Counted from the first letter of the stretch, positions 25,601-35,380 are shown. The stretch is DNA of 64,000 bases from Actinobacillus seminis (GCF_002263215.1 NZ_NLFK01000001.1:1-64000), one strand, 5' to 3'. Numbers and translations are program-made. Notes: a model not told the origin generated them from the letters alone.

Positions 25601-25956
25601 CTTTTGAACAAGAAACTAACGCCTTTGAACAAGAAACCAACTTATTAGATTTACCTAATCAATATATTGACTTTGAGGCGGATTTTGCCGTCTCTTGTGC
25701 ATTGCCGAACTCAAAAGATCTGCTCTTTTATTTTGAGCCTTATCTTAATAATTGGGTGGAAAGTAATGATTCCGTTCATCAATTTGCAACCAAATATGCT
25801 GATGAGGGAATTTCTCTCTGGACAGCGAGTGATGTGCCGATAACGGAAGAGGATATTCAGCATCAACGTGCTTATTTTTACTTGGTCTCAAGTAAAAATG
25901 AACAAGGTTATGCCTTGATTCATTGTTGTGTGAGTCATAAGGAATTCTTACAATAA
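25597..25956 (+). CDS. Hypothetical protein after traD
   Basis: 119 residues, soluble and acidic, overlapping the traD stop (ATGA). The first residues contain a repeated TFEQETNAFEQETN. I do not recognise a domain. Its position between traD and the membrane protein of the PFL_4697 type suggests a role in the same operon, but nothing more can be said. Confidence 0.65.
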   Translation: MTFEQETNAFEQETNLLDLPNQYIDFEADFAVSCALPNSKDLLFYFEPYLNNWVESNDSVHQFATKYADEGISLWTASDVPITEEDIQHQRAYFYLVSSKNEQGYALIHCCVSHKEFLQ

Positions 25957-26645
25957 TGGTCGAACAGACGAATAAAAAAGTCAAGAAAAAAGGGCTGTTT
26001 TACACATTATCTGCCTTGCTTGCTGCACTGTTGATTTCTCTATTATTGAGTATTCTCTTTGAATGGTTAGGCATTGCATTTTTCTGGTCAGAACAGGGTT
26101 ATCTGCATAGCCAAGCGATGATGATTCAGGAATTAGGCTGGATTTCGGAAAGTACAACACGTAGCCTCTTTGGTTATTCACCAAGTGAGCTTGCCAATAC
26201 TATCACCCTTACTTTGCATGATTGGCTGTTTGTGAAAACAGGGTTTCAGCCTTGGTTACAGTCGCCTAACAAACACAGCGATTGGGAATACCTGATTTAC
26301 CATTATACGCGAGCGTATTTAGAGTCTGTCATTTATGTGTCGATTACTTTTGTAGTGCGGCTAATTGTGATCATTTTTACCAGTCCTTTGTTTTTATTAG
26401 CTGCCTTTGCGGGTTTTACGGAAGGCTTAATGAGGCGTGATTTGCGTAAATTTGGTTCAGGAAGAGAATCAAGTTTTTTGTATCACCATGCAAGACGCTA
26501 TATTAAACCTGTGATGATAGGATCTTGGGTACTTTATCTGTCCATTCCTGTTTCAGTTTACCCGAATATCATTTTAATACCTGCCGCATTTTTATTTGGG
26601 CTGTCGATTTGCATTACCGTAGCGAGCTTTAAAAAATACTTATAA
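25956..26645 (+). CDS. TIGR03747 (PFL_4697)-like ICE membrane protein
   Basis: 229 residues with at least three membrane helices (LSALLAALLISLLLSILFEWL, VSITFVVRLIVIIFTSPLFLLAAFAGF, LYLSIPVSVYPNIILIPAAFLF). It includes the family's GFTEGLMRRDLRKFGSGRESSFLYHHARR segment. It is an inner-membrane protein conserved next to the coupling protein in GI-type T4SS clusters. It overlaps the preceding stop by one base. The operon is then interrupted by a toxin-antitoxin insertion. Confidence 0.85.
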   Translation: MVEQTNKKVKKKGLFYTLSALLAALLISLLLSILFEWLGIAFFWSEQGYLHSQAMMIQELGWISESTTRSLFGYSPSELANTITLTLHDWLFVKTGFQPWLQSPNKHSDWEYLIYHYTRAYLESVIYVSITFVVRLIVIIFTSPLFLLAAFAGFTEGLMRRDLRKFGSGRESSFLYHHARRYIKPVMIGSWVLYLSIPVSVYPNIILIPAAFLFGLSICITVASFKKYL

Positions 26646-26807
26646 CTACGAGAAAATAAGACGATTTACCACCTTTTCTAGTATATAATGATTATAAATA
26701 GCGATAAGGAATTAAAACGTTAGCACTTTACTCGTTGATATCCTTCCTTCCCTAAGCCTTTCTGAGAGGGAGAGGATCAAAAGGACAAATTATTTAGAAA
26801 ACTCAGA

Positions 26808-27017
26808 ATGATAGAGGAAAAACAGATCATGAAAGTAATGAGGGAGCGTCATTTACAGCAGCAATCATTAGCAGTGTTTGAACAAGAAATTTTGTCCTCG
26901 TTTGAGCATTCTTTGACGGAGGAACAGCGTTTTTTGCAAGGTATTTTAACCGGTAAAATAAAAACCTATTCGCACGAAGAAGTCGTATCAGATTTGCGTA
27001 AGGCACTGAAGAGATGA
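26808..27017 (+). CDS. Antitoxin of a ParDE/RelBE-like pair
   Basis: 69 residues, charged and helical (VMRERHLQQQSLAVFEQEILSSFEHSL), overlapping the toxin start by 4 bp. The overlap and the toxin partner are the evidence for an antitoxin role. The sequence resembles ParD-like small antitoxins only weakly. A second ATG at 26829 is possible. The pair sits between two mating genes, a common site for stabilising modules. Confidence 0.65.
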   Translation: MIEEKQIMKVMRERHLQQQSLAVFEQEILSSFEHSLTEEQRFLQGILTGKIKTYSHEEVVSDLRKALKR

Positions 27018-27295
27018 AACAAGATTACATCGTTCGTTGGTCTGAAATAGCTCGGTTTCAGTTGCTTGATAAGGCAGAATATATCAAGGAACAAAGTCAA
27101 AGCCCTGAGGTTGCGGATAAATTTATTGATGACATTGAGCGTTTAGCCGAAAAATTAAGTTATATTGCATCTGCCTATAACGATGGAAAGTTTCACATAT
27201 TCCCTTTGAAAAACGGACATTCTGTAAAATTTTTAGTAATAAAGGATTATGTAATGATCTATGCTTTTCATCCTAAAGGCTTGAATATAGGTTAA
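27014..27295 (+). CDS. ParE/RelE-family toxin
   Basis: 93 residues with the RelE/ParE fold pattern: VRWSEIARFQLLDKAEYIKEQSQSPEVADKFIDDIERLAEKLS, then GKFHIFPLKNGHSVKFLVIKDYVMIYAFHP. ParE toxins act on gyrase and RelE toxins on mRNA; the sequence fits the ParE-type N-terminus better. It is encoded with the preceding small antitoxin. Confidence 0.8.
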   Translation: MKQDYIVRWSEIARFQLLDKAEYIKEQSQSPEVADKFIDDIERLAEKLSYIASAYNDGKFHIFPLKNGHSVKFLVIKDYVMIYAFHPKGLNIG

Positions 27296-27369
27296 AACGC
27301 AATAGAAATAATCCTTGTCTACCCAGAGTGCCTCCGTTAAACCGTTTTTGAAGCTCATTTTTTTGCTCA

Positions 27370-27485
27370 GTTGAACCTTTAGAAAACTACTTTCATAGGC
27401 ATGTTTCTCAAGATGTAAAAAAAGGGCTTGCAAAGTGTTTTGTGCTTATAAACGAACAACAATCCAGGATTGTTGGCTATTACAC
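27370..27485 (+). pseudogene. Remnant of a GNAT-family acetyltransferase toxin gene
   Basis: A stop-free stretch of about 39 codons, without a start, reads VEPLENYFHRHVSQDVKKGLAKC, then FVLINEQQSRIVGYYTVLSG. It matches the N-terminal part of the GNAT toxin at 52555-53070 (LNLYLQKPVSQDIKRRIASCFTVIDENKRILGYYTLAS). The rest of the enzyme is missing and the next mating gene begins right after, so this is a deletion scar of a former toxin-antitoxin insert. Confidence 0.75.
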
Positions 27486-27505
27486 TGTATTAAGTGGAGT
27501 TTATT

Positions 27506-27688
27506 ATGGTGTTATTTTATCTGAGTATCATCTTACTTATGATATGTGGTATGAATACGTTTGTAGGGATAAGCCATCTTTTTCGTGAGCCTCGCCAATA
27601 CCTTTGGAGCAGTGTTTATTTTATGCTGGGTTTGGGGACATTGGCGTTAGGATTGTATTTCCTGTCCCCATTTTTGAAATTTTCCTAA
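27506..27688 (+). CDS. Small two-helix membrane protein of the mating cluster
   Basis: 60 residues with two membrane helices (VLFYLSIILLMICGM and LWSSVYFMLGLGTLALGLYFL). GGAG lies 8 nt before the ATG at 27506; the longer start at 27494 has no site. It is placed at the restart of the T4SS operon before the RAQPRD gene. I do not recognise a named family. Confidence 0.6.
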   Translation: MVLFYLSIILLMICGMNTFVGISHLFREPRQYLWSSVYFMLGLGTLALGLYFLSPFLKFS

Positions 27689-27781
27689 AAATTCTCTCAA
27701 TTCTGAATAGAATTTCTCATTAAACTTCCATTGCGTTTTTGGCAACCTTAAGTCGAATCAAATTAAGTTAAGGAGTTGTCG

Positions 27782-28099
27782 ATGAATACGTCAGGAAAAA
27801 AGGTTTTATTCGCTGTCTCTATGTCTATGATGACATTGACTGTACAAGCCTCAGAAAAAGCACAGTTAGCCCAAGCTATCAAGCAGCTTGAAGCTGCTCA
27901 GCTTTCGCTTACTCGAGCGGAGGCAGTTGCTCAGACCTCGGAGAAAAACCGTGAATATTTTGATTATCAGGCTGCACGTCGAGATATTAATGCGATTAAA
28001 AGCGGTATTAACCAATATATCAATCCAAAACGTGCCATTCCTCGCGATCCCAAAGCATTCCGTCGCTTACAAGAAGACTATACCAAGTTAAGATATTAA
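27782..28099 (+). CDS. RAQPRD-family ICE periplasmic protein
   Basis: 105 residues: signal peptide ending TVQASE, then helices, and near the C-terminus the motif RAIPRDPKAFRRL. This is the variant here of the RAQPRD signature that names the family (TIGR01690). The role is unknown, but it is conserved at this place in GI-type mating clusters. AAGGAG stands before the ATG at 27782. Confidence 0.82.
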   Translation: MNTSGKKVLFAVSMSMMTLTVQASEKAQLAQAIKQLEAAQLSLTRAEAVAQTSEKNREYFDYQAARRDINAIKSGINQYINPKRAIPRDPKAFRRLQEDYTKLRY

Positions 28100-28109
28100 G
28101 GAGGATTGT

Positions 28110-28355
28110 ATGGCAAGCGCTCATACCCCACTTAACGCCTTTGAAATTGCCAGTGGCTTAAATGCTACAGAGCTTCGTGCCTTTTTTGCGATTATTTTCG
28201 TGGCATTGTTGCTGTTTGCTTATGTGTGGGCAATCAAAAAAGGTTACAGCGGGTTATTTAATGGATTTAACGGAAATGACATCTTTGACTACTTAAAATT
28301 GATTCTTAAAGGAGCAACGGTGCTTATCGTTGTGGTGATATTTTTCGTTTACTGA
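28110..28355 (+). CDS. TIGR03758 (PFL_4701)-like small membrane protein
   Basis: 81 residues with two membrane helices (FAIIFVALLLFAYVWAIKKGY and LKLILKGATVLIVVVIFFVY). It resembles the PFL_4701 family of GI-type T4SS proteins. AGGAGG precedes the ATG and it is 10 bp after the RAQPRD gene. It may be a VirB2/VirB3-like inner-membrane component, which is an inference from size and order. Confidence 0.8.
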   Translation: MASAHTPLNAFEIASGLNATELRAFFAIIFVALLLFAYVWAIKKGYSGLFNGFNGNDIFDYLKLILKGATVLIVVVIFFVY

Positions 28356-28371
28356 TTTCTAAGAGGTAATT

Positions 28372-28782
28372 ATGACTCTTTTTCATTCTTTTTTTCAGCA
28401 AGTAAAACGTGCTTGGCAATGGGGTTCACAACGTTATTTGGCATTCTCTGTCATGTTTTTTGGTGCAATGCAACATGCCTTAGCAGCAGGACCTGATGCA
28501 GGCAAAATTCCTGATTTTAAAATTCCCGGAGTAGATATCAATACAAAAGATCCTATGGAAATTATTTTTATTGTGGCTAAGGCATTGGCAACCCTTGCCG
28601 CCGTCTTATTTGGGGCTTGGTGTATTTTAACCGTCGTTAGAGCCTTAATTAAAACTTACAACCAAGCAACCGATGAAAATGATAAAAAAGGTTGGGGGCC
28701 GTTTATTGTTGCATTGATCGTTGGTTTTATTCTTATCTTCTTCTCACTCTGGTTGATAAAGATGGCCGTTGGGCTTTTCTAA
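28372..28782 (+). CDS. TIGR03745 (PFL_4702)-like membrane protein, possible pilin-like subunit
   Basis: 136 residues. An N-terminal signal-like segment ends near AMQHALAAGPDAG, followed by two membrane helices (IIFIVAKALATLAAVLFGAWCILTVV and GPFIVALIVGFILIFFSLWLI). Signal, short loop and two helices is the layout of VirB2-type pilins. It is conserved in this operon position in PFGI-1-class elements. Confidence 0.82.
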   Translation: MTLFHSFFQQVKRAWQWGSQRYLAFSVMFFGAMQHALAAGPDAGKIPDFKIPGVDINTKDPMEIIFIVAKALATLAAVLFGAWCILTVVRALIKTYNQATDENDKKGWGPFIVALIVGFILIFFSLWLIKMAVGLF

Positions 28783-28824
28783 TTCTATTTTACTTACCCG
28801 TTGCTCACAGGATAACGATACGCT

Positions 28825-29193
28825 ATGTCAAATCAAGAAGAGATTCAATTTTTACCCACTCGACTTAATCGAGAAGCTACCGTGTACGGTGGTATGACGG
28901 TGCCTGAATTTGGGATTGCAGCTACAATTGGATTTGCGATGGGACTAGTTTTGGGGCTTGTACTGTGGGCGATTGGACTGTCTTGGATTCTCGCTCCAGC
29001 TCTTGCGATGTTAATGTGCATTATTTTTGTGCTGATTGGCAAAGTATTGTTTGCACGCTTAAAACGGGGCAAACCGGAAGCCTATTTAAACCGTCTGATT
29101 GAAGAACGCAAGGATTCGCTTTTAGGCGGCAATAAATTTATTCGACGGGTAGGCTTTTGGGCCACTCGTCGTTCTTCAAAAGGACTGTTTTAG
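28825..29193 (+). CDS. TIGR03750-like conjugative transfer membrane protein
   Basis: 122 residues. FLPTRLNREATVYGGMTVPEFGIAA is followed by two membrane helices and a basic tail with LARLKRGKPEAYL-like text. The family is conserved before the VirB8-like gene and is similar in layout to TraL/VirB3 proteins. The gene abuts the next (stop at 29193, start at 29194). Confidence 0.85.
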   Translation: MSNQEEIQFLPTRLNREATVYGGMTVPEFGIAATIGFAMGLVLGLVLWAIGLSWILAPALAMLMCIIFVLIGKVLFARLKRGKPEAYLNRLIEERKDSLLGGNKFIRRVGFWATRRSSKGLF

Positions 29194-29832
29194 ATGAGTA
29201 GATTAAAAAGTGAACTCAATCACAAAGATCGTCAATTAACGGTAGCAAAAATTGCTATCATTTGCATGACGATTATCTGTTTTGCCTTAATGTTTATCAT
29301 ATACACCTTCCCAAGTACCTTAAAAATCTTACTTCCCCCTGATTTAAGAGCAGGAAGTCAGCGTCCTTGGTGGGAGGTACCGCCATCAACAGTGTATGCT
29401 TTTGCATATCAAACTTTCCAGCAGCTCAATCGCTGGACACTGGATGGTACCCAAGACTATGAAAAAAACATTAAAGCATTAAAACCTTTTTTAACACCCT
29501 CTTGCGAGGCTTTTTTGCAACAGGATTATGAAGACAGACAGCGTCATAGTGAATTGCGTGATCGTGTCAGAGGTGTGTATGAAATCCCGGGACGGGGATT
29601 TAGTGATGATCGTGTCATTGTCCATAGCCGAGATAGCTGGACGGTGAATTTGGATTTAAGTGTTGATGAATACTACAAAGATGAGCCCGTTAAACGTGTC
29701 TTAACCCGTTTCCCTATCAGTATCGTGCGAATGGATATTGATTCAAAGCGTAATCCTTGGGGATTAGGTTTTAACTGTTATGCCTCAATACCATTACGTT
29801 TAGAGGCAAGCGAGAGTGAGGAGAAAAAATAA
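29194..29832 (+). CDS. TIGR03746 (PFL_4703)-like, TraE/VirB8-type protein
   Basis: 212 residues. One N-terminal membrane helix (IAIICMTIICFALMFIIYTFP) is followed by a periplasmic domain with VPPSTVYAFAYQTFQQLNRW and LTRFPISIVRMDIDSKRNPWGLGFNCY. It is the VirB8/TraE-like inner-membrane scaffold of the channel. It is contiguous with both neighbours, without spacing. Confidence 0.85.
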   Translation: MSRLKSELNHKDRQLTVAKIAIICMTIICFALMFIIYTFPSTLKILLPPDLRAGSQRPWWEVPPSTVYAFAYQTFQQLNRWTLDGTQDYEKNIKALKPFLTPSCEAFLQQDYEDRQRHSELRDRVRGVYEIPGRGFSDDRVIVHSRDSWTVNLDLSVDEYYKDEPVKRVLTRFPISIVRMDIDSKRNPWGLGFNCYASIPLRLEASESEEKK

Positions 29833-30753
29833 ATGATGCGAAAAACCTTACGAAATTTGACCGCACTTTGTTGTACCGTCATTGCGTGTAATGTGCAAGC
29901 AGAGCTTTTAATGAAGTGGCAGCGTCTGCCTTTACCGATTGATTTACAGGTGGAGAAAGAGCGGGTGATTTTGGTCGATAAAAACGTCAAAGTGGGTTAT
30001 CCCAAAGCATTGGAGGGAAAAATCCGTTTACAATCAACAGGTGGTGCGGTGTATCTTAAAGCCTTAGAACCCTTTCCTACCGCACGGTTACAGTTCAAAG
30101 ATGTGCTGACAAACGAAATCATTTTGCTGGATGTTACTGCAAAAGAAAAGGTAGTTAATCCACAAGAAACTATTCGCTTGATTTATGAGGGCAAATTAGA
30201 AAATCAATCGGGCAGTTTAAATCAAGATGAAGAGGCGACAGAAGAAAACTTACCGGCATCACCGCAACTACCCGTGCCGGCGGCACTGACCCGTTATGCC
30301 GCACAAATGCTTTATGCCCCACTGCGTACGGTCGAACCTGCTCCGGGTATTCGCCGGATTGCTCACGGCTTGCCTTCAAAAATTACCACCTTGCTACCTG
30401 CGTATCCTGTTACCGCCACGCCATTGATGAGCTGGCAGTTGGGCGATTATGTGGTAACTGCCGTTCGTTTACAAAATCGAGGTACCTCACGTCTTGAGCT
30501 TGACCCTCGTGAGTTACAAGGGCGTTTTTATGCGGCGACCTTTCAACATCATTGGTTAGGGCGCTTTGGTTCAACAGAAGACACCACAACCCTTTATTTG
30601 GTCACTGAGGGGCGTCCAAATCAAGCCATCATTCCTGAATCTAAAAAATATGTGCCACCGAAAAAAGTAAAACGCACCAAAATTGTTGTGAAAAAAGTGA
30701 TTGAGCAAACCCGTTCGGCAACAGCTGAGGAGGCACAAAATGAAAGCCAATAA
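29833..30753 (+). CDS. TIGR03749 (PFL_4704)-like, TraK/VirB9-type protein
   Basis: 306 residues: signal peptide (LCCTVIACNVQA), then a beta-rich domain (GGAVYLKALEPFPTARLQFK) and TAVRLQNRGTSRLELDPRELQGRFYAATFQHHWLG. It is the predicted outer-membrane-complex component equivalent to TraK/VirB9. The C-terminal tail is Lys-rich. It overlaps the next gene by 14 bp. A Hin-type uptake word (29860-29868) lies in its signal sequence. Confidence 0.87.
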   Translation: MMRKTLRNLTALCCTVIACNVQAELLMKWQRLPLPIDLQVEKERVILVDKNVKVGYPKALEGKIRLQSTGGAVYLKALEPFPTARLQFKDVLTNEIILLDVTAKEKVVNPQETIRLIYEGKLENQSGSLNQDEEATEENLPASPQLPVPAALTRYAAQMLYAPLRTVEPAPGIRRIAHGLPSKITTLLPAYPVTATPLMSWQLGDYVVTAVRLQNRGTSRLELDPRELQGRFYAATFQHHWLGRFGSTEDTTTLYLVTEGRPNQAIIPESKKYVPPKKVKRTKIVVKKVIEQTRSATAEEAQNESQ

Positions 30754-32163
30754 GATGTTTATTGTCATTGGAGCGATTATTTTCTTAATGGTTGGGGGCG
30801 TATCTTATTTGTTGTTTAGCGGTTCGTCATCATCGCCTTCAAAAGCAAAACACAATGTGTTGGATACCGCACTTAAAGATCTTACGCCTGAAGAAATTCG
30901 TCAACTTGGTTTAGAGGGTGATACGAAAAATGACACGGTACGCACATTAATTGGTGCGGCAAAAGAAAGTAACCGTCGTTATGAGAAAGTGATCTCGCAA
31001 AATGAAAAAATTCTCAAAGAGAACGAAGCCTTGCGTAAACGTGAGCAAGATGTACAGCAACAAGTTGATGAAGCGGTGCAAGGCAGAACGCAAGAGCTAC
31101 AAAATATGGTTGCGATGCTTCGCGAAGAAATGGCGCAATTAGTAGCGGGGCGTTCGCAGTCTAACGGACCAACCGCTTATCAGGGCAATACAGCCAATGG
31201 TATTGGCGTTGAGGAAGATACTGCGTTACCTATTGGAAATGGGCAAGTAGGAATGGAGGCAGAAGAAAACGTGCAACGCATTGAATGGGTAAATCCCGAT
31301 GATCAAATTGAAGATGAGCGTAACCCGGCTAAAATTGGCTTTCTAAACCTTAATGGGCTTAATGCCCCTTCAGGCAAAAAAGGGTTACCTTTTATTTCAG
31401 GTAGCGATGAGAATGACCGTGGCATAACCTCCCGAGGTTCATCGAGTGAAAAACAAAAACTAAAATTGCCGTTTATACCATTCCTGAAAACTCAACGCTG
31501 ATGGGATCAACTTCTATGACTGCCTTGTTAGGACGTATCCCAATCGGTAACACAGTGAATGACCCTTATCCGTTTAAAGCTATTATTGGACGGGACAATT
31601 TAATTGCTAATGGGATTGAACTGCCAGATATTGAACAAGCCATTGTGTCAGGCACAGCGACAGGGGATTGGACCTTATCTTGCGTACGAGGGGATATAAA
31701 AAGTCTGACCTTTGTGTTCAATGACGGGCGGATTGTCACTACTGGCAAAGGGAATGAAAAAATTGGCTGGTTATCAGACCCACACGGTATCCCTTGCATT
31801 CCCGGTGAGCGAAAAACCAATGCCCCGGAATATTTAGGTACGCATTTCTTGTTGGCCGCTGCAGGTGCTGCCGCACAAGGCTATTCTCAAGCACAAACCA
31901 CAACCGTAGTCGATGGTAATGCAGTTGTAGGAGCGGTTACAGGGCAACAAGGTAAATATGTGGTTGGTCAGGCACTTGGTCAGGGCATTCAAGAAACTGC
32001 CAATTGGTTTAAAGAGCGTTATGGGCAAAATTTTGATGCTATTTATGTGCCACCCGGACACCCTGTTGCCATTCATATTGATAAAGCCATTGATATTGAT
32101 TACGACGTCAAAGGACGTAAAGTGAAATACAGTCAATTGTCCCGTTCACCTCAGCTTGATTAA
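30740..32163 (+). pseudogene. TIGR03752 (PFL_4705)-like, TraB/VirB10-type protein, frameshifted in an A5 tract
   Basis: One gene of about 474 codons read in two frames. The first frame (30740-31501) has an N-terminal membrane helix and a coiled coil (YEKVISQNEKILKENEALRKREQ). The second frame (through 32163) has TIPENSTLMGSTSMTALLGRIP, WTLSCVRGDIKSLTFVF and GTHFLLAAAGAA, the VirB10/TraB core. Adding one A to 31449-31453 restores a single frame. A protein essential for mating is unlikely to be truly lost in a functional ICE, so sequencing error or decay must be separated by resequencing. Confidence 0.82.
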
Positions 32164-32174
32164 GGAATAATGCA

Positions 32175-32579
32175 ATGAAGAAAATCACGTTATTAACGCT
32201 TATCGGCTTCACTTTTTTACTATCTGCTTGTTCAACCTCACAAAAAGAACTCTTACCAACAGGTAATGAAACAATGCGTGATATTTGGAACAAAGGCAGT
32301 AGCGATGGGCAATTGCAGGTTTATCGAGATGGTAATAATCGTCGCATCGATCCGGTGAGCTATGTCCCGGCAAGAGAACAGCAAAGCTATACTCGAAGCG
32401 CTGAAAACGAAATTAAAAATCTGTTCCCGCAATTACCTAATCCGGATTTAATTATGTACGTCTATCCGCATTTATCGGCTAGTGGAGAACCGATGCCGGT
32501 ACCGGGTTATTCGACTGCCATCCCGTTTTATAGTCGAGTGCAGTATGCCCAACCGGGTGAACGGACAAGGGGGCTATAA
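32175..32579 (+). CDS. TIGR03751-like conjugative transfer lipoprotein (TraV/VirB7-type)
   Basis: 134 residues with lipoprotein signal TLIGFTFLLSAC (Cys 19). It carries the family motif YVPAREQQSYTRSAENEIKNLFPQLPNPDLIMYVYPHL. It is the small outer-membrane lipoprotein of the core complex. It overlaps the start of the VirB4-like gene by one base. Confidence 0.87.
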   Translation: MKKITLLTLIGFTFLLSACSTSQKELLPTGNETMRDIWNKGSSDGQLQVYRDGNNRRIDPVSYVPAREQQSYTRSAENEIKNLFPQLPNPDLIMYVYPHLSASGEPMPVPGYSTAIPFYSRVQYAQPGERTRGL

Positions 32580-35380
32580 TGGGATTGATGCAGGATGTGT
32601 TATCTTCTTTTTTTCCGGATAAGGCAGATAAGCTCGCTAAAAAATCAGAACGTCGTGCAAATATTGAACCGAATGCCGAAGATGTGATTGGCAATGAGAC
32701 AGTGAAACGGACCGGTAAACTCACACAAGCGGCACATCATAAACGGTTATACGGTAAACAGCCCTCCTTTGTGGATTATCTGCCTTGGGGAGAATTTTTA
32801 GAACAAGAAGGAGTGATGTTGTTAGATGATGTACGTAGTGTCGGTGTGGTGTTTGATGTCAAACCTATTGGGACTGAAGGACGTAGCGAGGACTATTTAA
32901 GTCGTGTGCGCAGCCTTGTTAAAGACGCGCTTCAAGACAGCTTTGATGAGTTAGATAATTATCCGTATGTTATTCAGTTTTATTGTCAAGATGAACAAGA
33001 CTTACGTTCTTATGTAGAGAAATTGAACACCTATATTCGCCCTGACATTCGGCAAAGTGCGTTTACACAAGAATGGTTGAAAAACACGGCAAAGCATTTA
33101 AAGGATATAAGTAAACCGGGAGGCTTATTTGTAGATGATCGTATTACCAACACCATTTGGTCCGGACGTATTCGTCGCACCCGAATGATAATTTATCGCT
33201 ATGTGGGTAAAAACGAAAAGCAAAGTGCGGTAGAAAGTTTAAATAATGCCTGCGAGCGTGTGGTTGGGGCATTAACGACCGCAGGTCTTCATTTAACGCG
33301 TCAAACCGGCGAGCAAATTCATCAATGGCTTTTACGTTGGTTTAACCCTAATCCGGCGATGTCTTTTGATCTCGATAATGGCAGTTGCTATGACAAACTG
33401 CATCAACCAATAAGCGATGATCTACCGTTTATTGGGCAAGATTTTTCTGAAAATCTCTTTTATAACCAGCCTGAAAGCAAAAAGGATTATTGGTATTTTG
33501 ATGGGTTTCCCCATGAAGTAGTGGTTGTCGATAACTTAAGAAATACCCCCACTATTGGGCATTTTACCGGTGAAGTACGACGTGGCAAGAATATTAATGC
33601 CTTATTTGACTTATTGCCGGAATCGACCATTATGGTAACGACCATTGTGGTGTATCCTCAAGACAAATTAGAGGCACATCTTGAAAAAATCAGCTCTCGT
33701 GCAGTAGGTGAAAATTATGAATCGATTTACCTGAAACAAGATGTCAAAACCGTAATGGAATACCTTAAAGATGGTCACAAACTCTATCAAGCCGGTCTTG
33801 CGTTCTATATCCACGGTAAAGATGAAAAAGAACTCAAGCGACGTTCTCGTGAACTTAGAACTATTTTACTGAGTAATAATCTTGTTCCCGTCAAAGAAAA
33901 CGCCGAAATTGCCCCGTTGAACAGTTATCTACGTTGGTTGCCAATGAATTTCAATCCACAGTTGGATATGAAAACCCATTACTATACCAAGTATTATTTT
34001 GTGCAACACCTTGCCAATATGTTGCCGGTATTTGGTCGAGAGACCGGCACCGGGCATCCCGGTATTACCTATTTTAATCGCGGTGGCTCGCCCTTGGATT
34101 TTGATCCCATTAATCCAAAAGACAGAGCTAAAAATGCCCATAAATTACTGTTAGGACCAACAGGATCAGGAAAATCAGCCACACTGAATGCACAAATGGC
34201 ACAACTGATGGCTGTACATCGGCCACGTTTATTTGTGGTTGAGGCAGGCAACTCCTTTGGGTTATTTGCCGATTACGCTCAACGCTATGGTTTAACGGTA
34301 AACCGTATTTCCCTTGAGCCGAGCAGTGATATTGCCTTACCGCTTTTTTCCGAAGCACATAAACTCCTTGAAATGAACGTAGATGTTGAGGCGGTCATTG
34401 ATGACGAAGAGGACGAAGAAGGCAGTGAGCAACGTGATTTATTGGCTGAAATGGAATTGACCACACGCTTGATGATCACAGGGGGCGAACTAAAAGAAGA
34501 TGATAAAATGAGCCGTGCCGACCGTGCACAAATTCGTCGTGCCATTATGATAGCCGCAGAAAAAACCTATGCAGAGGGGCGACAAACTCTTGCAGGCGAT
34601 GTCAGAGATGCCTTAGAAGCCTTGAGCCAACACCCCGATACGCGGGAAGAGCGGCGTGCAAGGTTGGCTGAAATGGCGGAAGCGATGGATATGTTTTGTA
34701 CCGGAATCAATGGGAAGTTTTTTAACCGTGAAGGGGAAATTTGGCCGGAAGCAGATATCACCCTTGTGGATTTAGCCATGTTTGCGCGAGAAGGCTATGA
34801 AGCCGAGCTTTCCATTGCCTATATTTCCTTGATCAACCATATCAACAGTCTTGGGGAAAAATATCAACATAGTTTCCGTCCCATCGTCAATATTACCGAT
34901 GAATCCCATATCATCACTGTCAATCCCCTGCTCGCCAAGTTCTTGGTAAAAGGGTCAAAAATGTGGCGAAAACTCGGGATTTGGTTATGGCTTGCTACGC
35001 AAAATATGGAGGATTTTCCGAAAGAGGCAGAGAAATTGCTCAGTATGATTGAATGGTGGGAATTACTTAATCTAACCAATGATGAAATCGAAGAGGTAAA
35101 CCGTTTTCGCCGATTGTCTGAAGCACAAAAACTGATGCTACTTTCTGCGAAAAAAGCTGATAAGAAATATACCGAAGGTGTGGTGTTGGCGACCAATATG
35201 GAAGCCTTGTTCCGTGTTGTGCCACCGAGTATTTACTTGGCACTGGGTATGACAGAAAAACACGAAAAAGCACAGCGTAGAGCCATTATGGCTGAGCATC
35301 AGTGCAGTGAACTTGATGCAGCCTTGATAATGGCAAAACAGATTGATAAAGCGAGAGGAATTATTTATGAGCCAGCCTAA
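32579..35380 (+). CDS. TIGR03744 (PFL_4706)-like, TraC/VirB4-type ATPase
   Basis: 933 residues. The N-terminal TraC-like domain (SFVDYLPWGEFLEQEGVMLLDD) is followed by the ATPase domain with Walker A LLGPTGSGKSATLNA (about residue 525) and a Walker B region with VNITDESHIITVNPLL. It is the largest ATPase of the mating apparatus and drives pilus and channel assembly at the inner membrane. It is full length for the family. It overlaps the next start. Confidence 0.95.
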   Translation: MGLMQDVLSSFFPDKADKLAKKSERRANIEPNAEDVIGNETVKRTGKLTQAAHHKRLYGKQPSFVDYLPWGEFLEQEGVMLLDDVRSVGVVFDVKPIGTEGRSEDYLSRVRSLVKDALQDSFDELDNYPYVIQFYCQDEQDLRSYVEKLNTYIRPDIRQSAFTQEWLKNTAKHLKDISKPGGLFVDDRITNTIWSGRIRRTRMIIYRYVGKNEKQSAVESLNNACERVVGALTTAGLHLTRQTGEQIHQWLLRWFNPNPAMSFDLDNGSCYDKLHQPISDDLPFIGQDFSENLFYNQPESKKDYWYFDGFPHEVVVVDNLRNTPTIGHFTGEVRRGKNINALFDLLPESTIMVTTIVVYPQDKLEAHLEKISSRAVGENYESIYLKQDVKTVMEYLKDGHKLYQAGLAFYIHGKDEKELKRRSRELRTILLSNNLVPVKENAEIAPLNSYLRWLPMNFNPQLDMKTHYYTKYYFVQHLANMLPVFGRETGTGHPGITYFNRGGSPLDFDPINPKDRAKNAHKLLLGPTGSGKSATLNAQMAQLMAVHRPRLFVVEAGNSFGLFADYAQRYGLTVNRISLEPSSDIALPLFSEAHKLLEMNVDVEAVIDDEEDEEGSEQRDLLAEMELTTRLMITGGELKEDDKMSRADRAQIRRAIMIAAEKTYAEGRQTLAGDVRDALEALSQHPDTREERRARLAEMAEAMDMFCTGINGKFFNREGEIWPEADITLVDLAMFAREGYEAELSIAYISLINHINSLGEKYQHSFRPIVNITDESHIITVNPLLAKFLVKGSKMWRKLGIWLWLATQNMEDFPKEAEKLLSMIEWWELLNLTNDEIEEVNRFRRLSEAQKLMLLSAKKADKKYTEGVVLATNMEALFRVVPPSIYLALGMTEKHEKAQRRAIMAEHQCSELDAALIMAKQIDKARGIIYEPA

